Origin: Lyngbya sp. HA4199-MV5
GTDB lineage: Bacteria > Cyanobacteriota > Cyanobacteriia > Leptolyngbyales > Leptolyngbyaceae
DNA length: 64,000 bases
Direction: 5' to 3'
Assembly (NCBI GenBank): GCA_019359375.1
Contig: JAHHHL010000002.1
Span: forward strand, 62,001 to 126,000
Shown here: positions 53,187-62,186 of the stretch, piece by piece
Layout: each line of letters starts with the position of its first letter
How positions within the stretch are numbered: position 1 is the first letter of the stretch
Program-made: the position numbers and the translations under genes
Notes under the pieces: model-generated
Database searches by the model: none
Told to the model about the DNA's origin: nothing
Seen by the model: only the letters and a program-made list of their open reading frames with translations

Positions 53187-53410
53187 CGTGGGTATGGCTG
53201 CAACCAGCCGCGCGCAACGTCGAGAACCTGAAGCTTCACTTTACATTCTGGCTCAGTTTATATTCTAAAGCGTTTACACGCCAAACCGGGTTTTCTGACG
53301 CACAGAGGCTGAAATCGTTCCAATAAGGCTGAAGGGCACGCTACCGTAAAGCATTCACCCTGCGTAACAAGCGCGTTTGATTTATCGTCTCTACCCCGAT
53401 CGCTGCACCT

Positions 53411-54733
53411 ATGAAAGGGCTACAGGATATCCAACAAGTGTTTGCCCTGCCTCAAATTGCGAGATGGTTAGCCATTGCCACAGTGTCAGGTGTGCTTTGT
53501 GGGACGGCATCTGCGGTGCTTTTAGCCTCGTTAGACTGGGCAACTGACTGGCGAGAGGCACATCGCTGGATCATTGCCTTGCTGCCGCTGGGTGGACTGC
53601 TGAGTGGCTTGATTTATCACTACGTCGGTCGATCGGTCGAGGCTGGCAACAATCTCTTGCTGGAGGAGATCCACAATCCCAGGCAGATCATTCCGCTCCG
53701 CATGGCTCCCCTGGTGCTGCTGGGAACGGTAATCACCCATTTTTTTGGCGGCTCCGCAGGACGAGAAGGCACCGCGCTCCAGATGGGAGCATCCCTAGCA
53801 GATCAACTCACCAAACTGTTGCAACTGAAGGGGAGCGATCGCCGCATTCTGTTGATGACCGGGATTAGTGGAGGCTTCGCATCCGTCTTTGGTACGCCGA
53901 TCGCGGGGGCTGTCTTTGGGCTGGAGGTGCTAACGATCGGCAAGCTTCGGTACGACGGATTGTTTCCCTGCATGGTAGCGGCGATCGTGGGCGATTATGT
54001 CACGCTGAAGTGGGGGCTGCACCATACCGACTATCGACTGGCAAACATTCCATTGCTCAGCCTGGAAGACTTCTCCAGTGGCTCTGCCGCTCTTTTGTCA
54101 GCGGTTTTTGCAGGCACAGTGTTTGGCTTAGTCGCACGCCTGTTTGCCGAAGCGACCCATAAAATGGGGCAGATCTTCAAAGCTAAAATTGCCTATCCAC
54201 CGCTGCGTCCGTTTATTGGTGGAGCGATGGTGGCGATCGCGGTTTGGGCAGTCGGCACCACTAAATACATTGGACTCGGCATTCCCACCATTGTGGACGC
54301 GTTTCAGATGCTACTCCCGCCCTGGGATTTTGTCGCCAAACTAGCCTTTACCGCACTCACGTTAGGCGCTGGCTTTAAAGGCGGTGAAGTCACCCCGTTG
54401 TTTTTCATCGGTGCCACATCAGGCAATGCACTATCGCTCTTTCTGCCACTGCCCACCCCCTTACTAGCAGGGATGGGGTTTGTCGCCGTCTTTGGTGCCG
54501 CTGCCAATACTCCCCTGGCTTCGACCATCATGGCAATGGAACTGTTTGGACTTCCCGCCGGAGCGTTTGCAGGCATTGCCTGTGTCGTAAGCTATCTCGT
54601 TTCGGGTCACGCAGGCATTTATCGCGCTCAACGCATCGGTCTCAGCAAATATCCCAAAGTGCTGGTGGAGAAAGGAGCCAGCGTGCAACCAATTGCCCCG
54701 GATAAAGCACAGAACCAAACTCCTGACTCCTGA
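53411..54733 (+). CDS. CLC-F type fluoride/proton antiporter
   Basis: 440-residue ClC membrane protein without CBS domains. It has the CLC-F hallmarks that separate fluoride exporters from chloride channels: VEAGNNLLLEEIH (GNNL in place of GSGIP), SAGREGTALQMG (GREGT instead of GREGP), and GFKGGEVTPLFFIGA. It would expel fluoride in exchange for protons across the plasma membrane. No fluoride riboswitch is obvious in the 220 bases upstream, so its control is unclear. Confidence 0.88.
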   Translation: MKGLQDIQQVFALPQIARWLAIATVSGVLCGTASAVLLASLDWATDWREAHRWIIALLPLGGLLSGLIYHYVGRSVEAGNNLLLEEIHNPRQIIPLRMAPLVLLGTVITHFFGGSAGREGTALQMGASLADQLTKLLQLKGSDRRILLMTGISGGFASVFGTPIAGAVFGLEVLTIGKLRYDGLFPCMVAAIVGDYVTLKWGLHHTDYRLANIPLLSLEDFSSGSAALLSAVFAGTVFGLVARLFAEATHKMGQIFKAKIAYPPLRPFIGGAMVAIAVWAVGTTKYIGLGIPTIVDAFQMLLPPWDFVAKLAFTALTLGAGFKGGEVTPLFFIGATSGNALSLFLPLPTPLLAGMGFVAVFGAAANTPLASTIMAMELFGLPAGAFAGIACVVSYLVSGHAGIYRAQRIGLSKYPKVLVEKGASVQPIAPDKAQNQTPDS

Positions 54734-54920
54734 CTCTTAACTAAAGTCATCAACTCCTGCTTCCCCTGTGGAGTCAACAACGTTACCTTCTGCCTCCTGC
54801 CTTCTGCCTTCTTCTAACAACTAAAAACCAACAACCAACAACTCCCTTTGCCTCCTGCCTCCTGCCTTCTTCTAACAACTAAAAACCAACAACCCCCTTT
54901 GCCTTCTACCTCAATCGCAC
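54722..54920. repeat. Low-complexity intergenic repeats
   Basis: Repeated CTGCCTCCTGCCTTCTG, TTCTAACAACTAAAAACC and CAACAACC blocks lie between convergent genes. Segments near 54788-54845 and 54850-54900 are near duplicates. It is not a CRISPR array: the units vary and no spacers exist. Confidence 0.65.
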
Positions 54921-54925
54921 CAACG

Positions 54926-55924
54926 TTACCTCTGCGACTCCGCAATAAAATCACCGATCGCCGCAATGAGGAGAAACACGCCCGCGATCGCCAGTGCCGT
55001 GACGCGGCTGTGAGTACCGGACAGCACCACCAGCGCAATCACCACCAGCGTTGGTAGCTTCGTTTTGACGAGAGAATCCAGCACATTCCGCAGGTCGTTC
55101 GTCAAATTGCCCCGTTCCACCAGCAGTTTGTCGCCCATGACGTAGCGCCATAGCGTCCCTGTTTGGATCAAGGTAAACAGTTTGCTGCGGGTTGCCGGGT
55201 AAAAGTCAGGTTGCCGGGTCAGCGCTTCGTTAAAGCTGGCGATCGCCGCATCAAAGCGATGCAGCTTTCGCAGTGCCAAGCCACGCTGATGCCAGAGCTT
55301 GTAGTGGGTTGGCTCTGCCTGCAAGAGTTTGTCGTAGCTGGCAATCGCTTCCTCATAGCGACCGAGTTTTTGCAGTGCCGCGCCCCGGTTGCCCCACAGG
55401 ATAGGCTCGTCAGGGTTGAGCGCCAACGCTTTGTCGTAGCTGACGACGGCTTCTGTATAGCGCTTTTGATGGGCGAGGGCATCGCTTAGCGTGCTCCAGG
55501 CTTGCTGGTCGTCGGGCTGTAGCTCCAGGGCACGATCGCAACTGTTTGCTGCCGCCTCATACCGTCCCAGACGAAAGAGCGCGCCCCCTTGCAAGCTCCA
55601 GGCTTCTGCATTCTCTGGTGCCAGTTCTAGCGATCGCTCACAACTGGCGATCGCGCCCTCGTATTCACCCGCTTTCAAGAGTGCCGCCGCGTGTCCTGCC
55701 CAGGCATCGTGCCAGCCCGGTTTGAGTGCCAACACTTCTACAAAGGAGGCGATCGCCGTATTCACATCATTGTTCTCTAATGCCTGTCGTCCCTGCTGAT
55801 ACAGCAACAACGCCTTTAACGGGTCAGGAGTCTGTGACTCTATCACCGTCTGATGGCGCTCTTCAGGCGGCAGGTTCCAGTAGTGCTGATAATCTGCTTC
55901 AGAAAAATCTTCGTGCCAACTCAT
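54926..55924 (-). CDS. TPR-repeat membrane protein
   Basis: 332-residue protein. An N-terminal WHEDFSEADYQHYWNLPPEE stretch precedes about six tetratricopeptide repeats (residues ~45-245), with units such as GAALFRLGRYEAAANSCDRA and GAALQKLGRYEEAIASYDKL. Two hydrophobic segments near the C-terminus (residues ~287-325) anchor it in a membrane. It is a likely scaffold for protein complexes; partners unknown. The start is taken at the ATG at 55924 (a second ATG lies 15 bases upstream). Confidence 0.82.
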   Translation of the reverse strand: MSWHEDFSEADYQHYWNLPPEERHQTVIESQTPDPLKALLLYQQGRQALENNDVNTAIASFVEVLALKPGWHDAWAGHAAALLKAGEYEGAIASCERSLELAPENAEAWSLQGGALFRLGRYEAAANSCDRALELQPDDQQAWSTLSDALAHQKRYTEAVVSYDKALALNPDEPILWGNRGAALQKLGRYEEAIASYDKLLQAEPTHYKLWHQRGLALRKLHRFDAAIASFNEALTRQPDFYPATRSKLFTLIQTGTLWRYVMGDKLLVERGNLTNDLRNVLDSLVKTKLPTLVVIALVVLSGTHSRVTALAIAGVFLLIAAIGDFIAESQR

Positions 55925-56138
55925 AGGAAGATCGCCCATCGATAGTAGACTGCTTGGAGGTGAGGGGTGAGGAGAGGCGTAGACTAAACCGACTTCAGTA
56001 AAATCATTTCAGCCCTAGATTACTAATCTGACACACTCTAGAACACTGAGTCTGTCACACTCTAAGCCTCACAGTACTCCTACTTTTTGAAGCTTTCACT
56101 CCTCACTCCTCATCCCTTACTCCTCACCCCAAATTGTT

Positions 56139-56852
56139 ATGAGTACCGAACTAGACCCCACAACACTGATGAAAAAGCAAGTTGGCGAGGCTGCCGCAGC
56201 GCGAGTGCAGTCAGGTTCCATTGTAGGACTGGGAACCGGGTCAACGACAGCTTTTGCGATTCAGGCATTGGGCGATCGGCTCAAGAATGGCGACCTAAAG
56301 GATATCAAAGGCGTGACAACCTCATTTCAAGCGATCGTGCTGGCGAAAGAAAACGGCATTCCCCTGACAACGCTGGATGAAGTTGATCGCATTGATGTGG
56401 CGATCGACGGTGCGGATGAAGTCGATCCGCAAAAGAATTTGATTAAAGGTGGTGGCGCGGCGCATACGCAAGAAAAGATCGTCGATGGTTTTGCCAATCA
56501 ATTCATCGTCGTCGTGGATAGCGGCAAGTTAGTCGATAAGCTGGGCACCACCTTTCTGCTGCCTGTGGAAGTGGTGCCGATGGCAATGAGTCCTGTCATG
56601 AAAGCGATCGAGGCACTCGGCGGCAAACCCCAGCTCCGCATGGGCGTGAAAAAAGCGGGACCTGTTATTACCGATCAGGGCAACTTCGTCATCGACGTAA
56701 AATTTGACAACGGCATTGACAACCCCGCCGAACTGGAGAAAACCCTCAACAACATTCCTGGCGTGCTCGAAAACGGGCTATTTATCGGCGTAGCCAGCAT
56801 CATCATGGTGGGGGAAGTGAAGGACGAGAAGCCATCGGTGCGGGAGTTTTGA
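56139..56852 (+). CDS. rpiA: Ribose-5-phosphate isomerase A
   Basis: 237-residue enzyme of the pentose phosphate and Calvin cycles, interconverting ribose-5-phosphate and ribulose-5-phosphate. Motifs: [17 protein letters not shown] (phosphate loop), [20 protein letters not shown] (catalytic Asp), and PVEVVPMAM. Length and order match RpiA. It is followed by hairpins and two MITE copies. Confidence 0.95.
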   Translation: MSTELDPTTLMKKQVGEAAAARVQSGSIVGLGTGSTTAFAIQALGDRLKNGDLKDIKGVTTSFQAIVLAKENGIPLTTLDEVDRIDVAIDGADEVDPQKNLIKGGGAAHTQEKIVDGFANQFIVVVDSGKLVDKLGTTFLLPVEVVPMAMSPVMKAIEALGGKPQLRMGVKKAGPVITDQGNFVIDVKFDNGIDNPAELEKTLNNIPGVLENGLFIGVASIIMVGEVKDEKPSVREF

Positions 56853-57149
56853 GGAAGAAAAGATAAAAAATAACGGATAAAAATTTTGAGCGTATAGTGG
56901 CTACGACCCAGTAACCCAGGAGCATTTCGCTCTAAGGAATAAGATCGGCTTTTGTAGATACTGTATTGGAGGTCAAGAGTTAAGCGCTATCCTTATCGAT
57001 CTGGGATGTCTCCATCAAGATGAATGCCCGTGATGCTATGGCTTGTAATGCCTGACAGCTAACGCTTACTACACCCTATATCGGTTATTCAATCCACGAT
57101 CCTTGGGATTGTGGATTGAATAACACCGGAAACTCAAGCGTAAGGGTTT
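56853..57149. other. Intergenic region downstream of rpiA
   Basis: About 300 bases between rpiA and the first of two MITE copies. It contains the strong hairpin at 57084-57124 (listed separately) and no gene I can support. Confidence 0.45.
57084..57124. repeat. Long near-perfect hairpin downstream of rpiA
   Basis: GTTATTCAATCCACGATCC (57084-57102) and GGATTGTGGATTGAATAAC (57106-57124) form a 19-base stem with one G-T pair and a 3-base loop. There is no T-run after it on either strand. It is an unusually stable structure; it could be a terminator, a small RNA or a recombination relic. Confidence 0.65.
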
Positions 57150-57276
57150 AGGGCGCGTCATCAATTCAGCTCTAGAACCTTGCGGCATCAGCCTTGTCGC
57201 GCCCGTCCTAGCATACAGGTTAGGGGCTGGAACCTCTGCTGCAAGTCATGTGTAGTCGTCATTGATGACAGCCCCT
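57150..57276 (-). repeat. MITE-like element, copy 3
   Basis: 127-bp copy in the opposite orientation to copies 1 and 2: AGGGCGCGTCATCAATT at the left and ATTGATGACAGCCCCT at the right. It is 113 bases from copy 4 in the same orientation, so the two could recombine. Some divergence is seen (GGTTAGGGGCTGGAACCTC inner arm). Confidence 0.85.
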
Positions 57277-57389
57277 CGCATTCGGCAAGTGCGTCCTTGG
57301 TCATCGCAACGATCATTGCCCGTAGCTTGCTTGCCGCAGGGTATGCTAAACCCCTACAGATTACCGACTCTGTTTAGTTCGCATTCCTT

Positions 57390-57517
57390 AGGGCGCGTCA
57401 TCAATTCAGCTCCGAAACCTTGTGATATCAGCACTGTCGCGCCCGTCTCAATAAACCAGGCTAGGGGCTGGGACCTTTGCTGCAAGCAATGTGTAGTCGT
57501 CATTGATGACAGCCCCT
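57390..57517 (-). repeat. MITE-like element, copy 4
   Basis: 128-bp copy, same orientation as copy 3. Its right end (AGCCCCTA on the plus strand) supplies the TAG stop codon of the SPFH-domain gene on the minus strand, just as copy 1 does for the SGNH gene. Confidence 0.85.
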
Positions 57518-58466
57518 AGCTTTCCTTGCCGTTGTCCACGATCGACAACATGCCTTGCAACGTAGCGGGAATGCTACGAGGATCCATAAACATCACCTTG
57601 CTGCTGTCGCTCTTGCCGATCGTGCTCCCCATCTCCAGATAGTTCAATGCCAGGAGCATTTTTCCAGCTTCGGGAGCTTTGGGGTCAGCTTTGAGCGATT
57701 GATTCACAATCTGGATCGCTTCAGCGGTTGCCTGGGCTTTCAACACTTGGTTTTGCCGTTCTGCCTGAGCACGAAGGACGATCGCTTTCTGCTCGGCTTC
57801 TGCCTGCAAAATGACTGATTTTTGACGAGCTTCGGCATCAAGGACTTGCGCTTCAGCCTTACCTTTCGCAGAGTTTACAGCCGCCTCACGTTCGCCTTCA
57901 GAATTCAGAATCGCTGCCCGTTTGCGTCGCTCTGCGGACATTTGGAGTTCCATTGATTCCTGCACTGCCTGCGAGGGAATGATGTCCCGCAGTTCTACCC
58001 GCGTTACCTTCACACCCCAGGGATCGGTGGCTTCATCCAGTTCTTGCAACAGCAGATCGTTGATTTGAGAACGGGCGGTAAACGTCTCATCCAGCTCCAG
58101 TTTGCCCATTTCAGCGCGGATTTGAGTGAGCACCAGGTTCACCATTGCGGACTGGAGATCTTGCACTTTATAGTACGCCTTTGCCATGTCGATGATGCGC
58201 CAGTACACAACTGCATCCACCGTAATCGAAACGTTGTCACGGGTGATGGAGGGCTGGGGTGGGATATCCAACACGCGCTCTCGGATGGTGCCCTGGTAAG
58301 CAACGCGCTCTAAGACAGGTACAACAAATTTCAGTCCCGGTTCCAATTTGCGATCGTACACACCTAGCCGCTCTACCAGCGCTTCATTACCCTGCTGGAT
58401 CACCTTGGCAGACGAAAGAGCCACACCGCCGCCGCCAATTAATAGAGCCAAAAACCAACCAAACAT
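57516..58466 (-). CDS. SPFH/band 7 (stomatin-like) membrane protein
   Basis: 316-residue paraslipin/stomatin-like protein. An N-terminal hydrophobic anchor ([20 protein letters not shown]) precedes the SPFH domain ([40 protein letters not shown]) and a Glu/Ala-rich coiled-coil (residues ~190-265) that drives ring formation. It starts at the ATG at 58466, with AGGGAGA upstream. An NfeD gene lies upstream on the same strand, and the two families are typically paired in membrane microdomains. The TAG stop comes from MITE copy 4. Confidence 0.9.
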   Translation of the reverse strand: MFGWFLALLIGGGGVALSSAKVIQQGNEALVERLGVYDRKLEPGLKFVVPVLERVAYQGTIRERVLDIPPQPSITRDNVSITVDAVVYWRIIDMAKAYYKVQDLQSAMVNLVLTQIRAEMGKLELDETFTARSQINDLLLQELDEATDPWGVKVTRVELRDIIPSQAVQESMELQMSAERRKRAAILNSEGEREAAVNSAKGKAEAQVLDAEARQKSVILQAEAEQKAIVLRAQAERQNQVLKAQATAEAIQIVNQSLKADPKAPEAGKMLLALNYLEMGSTIGKSDSSKVMFMDPRSIPATLQGMLSIVDNGKES

Positions 58467-58486
58467 GATGGTGTCTCCCTTTGTGA

Positions 58487-58545
58487 GTATGTGTTGTGTG
58501 AACGATGTGTTGTGTGAACGTTGTTGCGTGAGCGTTGCCTGCAAG
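58487..58545. repeat. Short tandem repeat upstream of the SPFH gene
   Basis: About three degenerate copies of GTGTTGTGTGAACGATGT lie between the NfeD and SPFH genes. They could affect spacing or the transcript leader; no coding role is seen. Confidence 0.5.
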
Positions 58546-58583
58546 CCCTTGCTTTAAGCGTGTTGCAACGCAGCCGTGACCGC

Positions 58584-59009
58584 TCACAAATGCAGCAGGT
58601 GCTCTGGCATGACGATGAGCGTCGTACCTTTACGTGCGATGACATAGACCTTTTGATTAGGGGCGATCGTCACGTCATGATCCTCGCAACGCGCTGCCCA
58701 GGAATTGCCTTCATAGCGAACACGCCCAAGCTTCCCAGGTGCAATTTCGGTCAGGGTTTCGGCTTCAGTCGCGTCAAACTTGCGGGCTTCTTTTTGCCGG
58801 ATTAAGCGACGAGAGTAGAAAACAAGTGCCAGCGACAGCACCATCCACAAGGCGACCTGCAAGCCCAGCGGCAAGACTGGAGAGACGGCTGCGACAATCA
58901 AGGCGCTAATGCCCATGACGCAGGCAACAAATGCCGTCGGCACGATAAATTCGACGAGACAAAGAACGGTTCCGACTATCAGCCAGATCAGCGTAGGGGT
59001 CAGCGCCAT
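58584..59009 (-). CDS. NfeD family membrane protein
   Basis: 141-residue NfeD-like protein. Two to three membrane helices (near 5-25, 26-45 and 48-64; PTLIWLIVGTVLCLVEFIVP, LGLQVALWMVLSLALVFYSR) are followed by a C-terminal OB-fold NfeD domain (GKLGRVRYEGNSWAARCEDH, QKVYVIARKGTTLIVMP). It is paired with the downstream SPFH gene, the usual arrangement for flotillin/stomatin-type complexes. Confidence 0.9.
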   Translation of the reverse strand: MALTPTLIWLIVGTVLCLVEFIVPTAFVACVMGISALIVAAVSPVLPLGLQVALWMVLSLALVFYSRRLIRQKEARKFDATEAETLTEIAPGKLGRVRYEGNSWAARCEDHDVTIAPNQKVYVIARKGTTLIVMPEHLLHL

Positions 59010-59425
59010 ATAGCTATGCTCTGAAGTGTGAATGAAAGCAGACGTAATCTCTACTGGTAGATCCAGCCTGCGCAGATTGCATTTCGGACAGTCACAGCGA
59101 TAGATTTCTTAAGAAAATGATTGAGCCTGATTACAGCTTTCGCTCCTATAGTTGATAGGCGTTGGTCTCAATCATAAGAAACACGCTACGGCTAGAGTTC
59201 CCTGAAACCTCAAGACATTTGACGTTTGATGCGGAGTGATCACTTGGTGATGCACGATCGCAGGTAATGCACCATCGCACGCACACATCGATCGCTGGAT
59301 ACTGTAGCCGATGTCACCAGTCTAATCACCACACGCACGGTCTGGACGATCGAGACAACGAACGTAACGTCTGAGTGAGCTGTGAAAGCTGTTATTGAAA
59401 AGCCGTCATTCAATCCCATAAACGC
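59010..59425. other. Divergent intergenic region
   Basis: About 415 bases between the NfeD gene (minus) and the PP2C gene (plus), containing several CGATCG strings and GCACGATCGCAGGTAATGCA near 59253. It should hold both promoters. No gene is seen. Confidence 0.4.
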
Positions 59426-61330
59426 ATGAGTGATTCTAAGCCGCAGCTTTGCTGCCCCAACCCAAGCTGTACCGCACCCCTCAATCCTTTGGGAACGGTA
59501 GCGTGCGCCTCATGTCAAACACCCTTGCTTTACCGTTACCTGTGGGTCGTCGGACAACGCCTGGAGCTTCCATCCGTTGGGTCACAGGTTGCCGGCAGAT
59601 ATTATGTGACCGCTCCACAAGTTTGGCTGGATACGCAACCGGGCTTAATGCCCGACGTGCCGCTGGATTGGTCAGACGAGGTATTGCCCTATCTCCACCT
59701 GTATCCACAGCGGTTACATCTTCCAGAGGTGTATGGCTTTTGCCCGCCGACCGACACCATTCAAGAAGGGTCGCTCTTTCTGTTGGAGAATGTACCGCTC
59801 GATTCTAAGGGGAATCTGTTGCCCACGATCGCCCACGGCTGGTCACAGGCAACGGCGCAGCGCCAGGTGTATTGGCTGTGGCAACTCCTTCAGCTATGGA
59901 CTCCGCTGCTGGAGCAAGGGGTGGCATCCAGCTTACTGGCTGCCGACAACATTCGCGTGGAAGGATGGCGTGTGCGGCTCTGCCAACTCTTTAGCGATGC
60001 CGATGTACTGGCAGTGTCGTCAGAAGCGTCCGTGTTGTCGCCTACGCTGGCAGATTTAGCCAATCGGTGGCTGGAATGGGGTGCTACAGCCAAGTCAGAC
60101 ATTGCAGAGCCGCTACAAGCCCTTTGTCATCTCATGCGTGACCCCAGCGTAGAGCTAAGCACGATCGTCACGCAACTGAACCAATTGCTGTTGCAACAAG
60201 CCGCGCAACTGCCGCTACGGGTGCAAATTGTGGGCATGACTGATACAGGACCACAACGCGAGCACAATGAAGATGCCTGCTATCCAATCACACTGAAAAG
60301 CAGCGGTGACTCAGATGCGTTAACCTCCCGGTTGGCGATCGTGTGTGATGGCATTGGTGGGCATGAAGGGGGCGAAGTTGCCAGTCAAACAGCCGTGCGA
60401 TCGCTCACGCTACAGGCTCAGGCACTTTTGGCAGAAGTCGAGGCGCAAACCGAACTGGTTTCGCCCGAACTGTTGATGCAACAGCTAGAAGCCTCTGTGC
60501 GCGTAGTGAACAACCTGATTGCGGGTCAAAATGATACTCAGGGACGGGAAGATCGTCGTCGTATGGGCACCACGCTAATCATGGCGCTTCAGGTACCGCA
60601 ACGCCTACCCACGGTAGACGGAACGACGGGGAACGGGCATGAGCTTTACCTGGTGAACGTGGGAGATAGCCGCGCCTACTGGATGACTGCCCGCTACTGC
60701 CATCTTCTGACCGTTGATGATGATGTGACGACGCGAGAAGTGCGGCTGGGTCGATCGCTCTACCGAGAGGCACTGCAACGTCCCGATGCGGGTGCGCTGA
60801 CTCAGGCGATCGGCACCCGCGATGCTGAATTTCTGCACCCCACCATTCAGCGCTTCATCCTGGAAGAAGATGGCGTACTGCTGCTCTGCTCCGATGGGTT
60901 GAGCGATCGGGGTCTCATCGAAGCATCCTGGGCAGAGTATACAGATGCCATTCTCAAAGGCAAGCATTCTCTGGAACTGGCTGCCAAAAATTGGCTTGAC
61001 CTGGCAAACCAGAAAAACGGTCATGACAATACGTCCGTCGTGCTCCTCCGCTGCCATGTCTCATCAGTGGCTGAACCCTCTCTCCCAAGACCCACTAGCC
61101 GAAGAAGCGAGTCTGAATGGTCGGCAGCATCCAGAGCGTTGCAGCAAGATGAGCCTGCGATCGCGTCATCTGTCAGTGCCTCTAGAGGGGGGCGATCGCG
61201 TCAACTGCTCTTACTAGGATGGGTTCTCGCCTTCTTGCTAGTTGGCAGTGGCATTGGATTAGCGGTCTGGTCGCGACTAAACCCAACGGGCTTTCAGCAA
61301 TTCCGTGAGCGAGTGTTACCAGGAATGTAG
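59426..61330 (+). CDS. PP2C-type protein phosphatase with N-terminal zinc ribbon
   Basis: 634-residue protein. An N-terminal zinc-ribbon (CCPNPSC, then CASCQTP) is followed by a ~230-residue helical region resembling a degenerate kinase-like module. The PP2C catalytic domain spans residues ~270-550: QREHNEDACYP, LAIVCDGIGGHEGGEVASQ, GTTLIMAL, VGDSRAYW, CSDGLSDRG, and GHDNTSVVLL. The metal-binding Asp residues look intact. A transmembrane helix near residues 592-614 anchors it. It is a serine/threonine phosphatase; partners unknown. Confidence 0.88.
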   Translation: MSDSKPQLCCPNPSCTAPLNPLGTVACASCQTPLLYRYLWVVGQRLELPSVGSQVAGRYYVTAPQVWLDTQPGLMPDVPLDWSDEVLPYLHLYPQRLHLPEVYGFCPPTDTIQEGSLFLLENVPLDSKGNLLPTIAHGWSQATAQRQVYWLWQLLQLWTPLLEQGVASSLLAADNIRVEGWRVRLCQLFSDADVLAVSSEASVLSPTLADLANRWLEWGATAKSDIAEPLQALCHLMRDPSVELSTIVTQLNQLLLQQAAQLPLRVQIVGMTDTGPQREHNEDACYPITLKSSGDSDALTSRLAIVCDGIGGHEGGEVASQTAVRSLTLQAQALLAEVEAQTELVSPELLMQQLEASVRVVNNLIAGQNDTQGREDRRRMGTTLIMALQVPQRLPTVDGTTGNGHELYLVNVGDSRAYWMTARYCHLLTVDDDVTTREVRLGRSLYREALQRPDAGALTQAIGTRDAEFLHPTIQRFILEEDGVLLLCSDGLSDRGLIEASWAEYTDAILKGKHSLELAAKNWLDLANQKNGHDNTSVVLLRCHVSSVAEPSLPRPTSRRSESEWSAASRALQQDEPAIASSVSASRGGRSRQLLLLGWVLAFLLVGSGIGLAVWSRLNPTGFQQFRERVLPGM

Positions 61331-61438
61331 GAAGGGTACAGTCTTATGCAAAGATAAGGAATTGTTCAAACATCGAGCCGTACTGACAGCGGCAATGGCT
61401 GTTATCCAGGCAGCCGCTGTTACCCAGGAAGTCTAGTT

Positions 61439-61678
61439 ATGCAAGTTGGTGAAACGTTCCCGGTTGGAAGTCGTGTCCGTGTGGCAGAGTCTGTCATCGT
61501 CTATCATCACCCAGAACACCGCAATGGAGCCTTTGACTTAAAGGGGCAGGAAGGTGAAGTGCTTCAGGTGATTCGGGAGCTGCATGGTAAACCTGTGAGT
61601 GCCAATTTGCCGTACCTGGTTAAATTCGACAAGAGATTTCGCGCCCACTTTCACCAGAATGAACTGGAGTCGGTTTAG
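61439..61678 (+). CDS. ftrV: Ferredoxin:thioredoxin reductase variable subunit
   Basis: 79-residue SH3-like variable chain that stabilises the catalytic chain of ferredoxin:thioredoxin reductase. VGSRVRVAESVIVYHHPEHR, FDLKGQEGEVLQVIRELHGK and PVSANLPYLVKFDKRFRAHF are strong family matches. It is encoded 41 kb from ftrC, which is SufR-linked, so the two subunits are under separate control. A MITE copy lies 49 bases after its stop. Confidence 0.9.
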   Translation: MQVGETFPVGSRVRVAESVIVYHHPEHRNGAFDLKGQEGEVLQVIRELHGKPVSANLPYLVKFDKRFRAHFHQNELESV

Positions 61679-61727
61679 CGATCGCTTGGCGGCTTTCATC
61701 CTTTGCGTAATGGTGAGAACGTTATCC

Positions 61728-61853
61728 AGGGCGCGTCATCAATTAGCTCCGAATCTTGCGGTATCAGCATCATCGCGCCCGCCCCAACACACCAGGCTAG
61801 GGGCTGGAGCTCTTGCTGCAATTGATGTGTAGTATTAATTGATGACAGCCCCT
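61728..61853 (-). repeat. MITE-like element, copy 5
   Basis: 126-bp copy, oriented as copies 3 and 4: AGGGCGCGTCATCAATT at the left and AATTGATGACAGCCCCT at the right. It lies just downstream of ftrV. The internal hairpins are well preserved. Confidence 0.85.
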
Positions 61854-62186
61854 AGCCCTGCCAAAGAAGTATGCCACATCGATTTACATCTGTAGGGACG
61901 TTACATGTAACCCCTACAGACAGTTAGCCGTGCGGTAGTATCAGCCACGGTGCGCCTCAAATTCGGCACGATGCTTCACGTCACGCTAAAAATCGCGCGG
62001 CAGGGCATACGTCACGATCGCCTCTAAAAGGAGCTGAGGAGCGAGCGTAAGCCAACGAAGATGGTTAGATGGTTCAACAGGGCAACGCCACAACGGGCAG
62101 AAGATGGGCACAAGACCGCTCTCAGTATCACCCCACGACATCACCACCACGACAATTGAGTTGGCTAGCAACCACTGAAGGTTTGT
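61854..62186. other. Intergenic region upstream of the DUF4336 gene
   Basis: About 330 bases without a gene. The hairpin CTGTAGGG (61890-61897) / CCCTACAG (61912-61919), with a TTACATGTAA inner palindrome, belongs to the same dispersed family as 36651-36678. Confidence 0.5.
61890..61919. repeat. Palindromic repeat, GTAGGGACGTTAC type
   Basis: CTGTAGGG and CCCTACAG are perfect 8-base arms around a centre containing the palindrome TTACATGTAA. It is related to the hairpins at 116-140 and 36651-36678. Confidence 0.6.

Noticed and set aside
53187-53410. Possible fluoride riboswitch before the CLC-F gene
   Set aside because: I could not find the conserved GGNGATGG and later CTGATGRC-like segments in order; no claim is made without a covariance search.
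54788-54900. Repeating AC-rich units that look like a CRISPR-type array
   Set aside because: The units are degenerate, run into each other without spacers and match the low-complexity tracts seen in four other intergenic regions; no cas gene is near.
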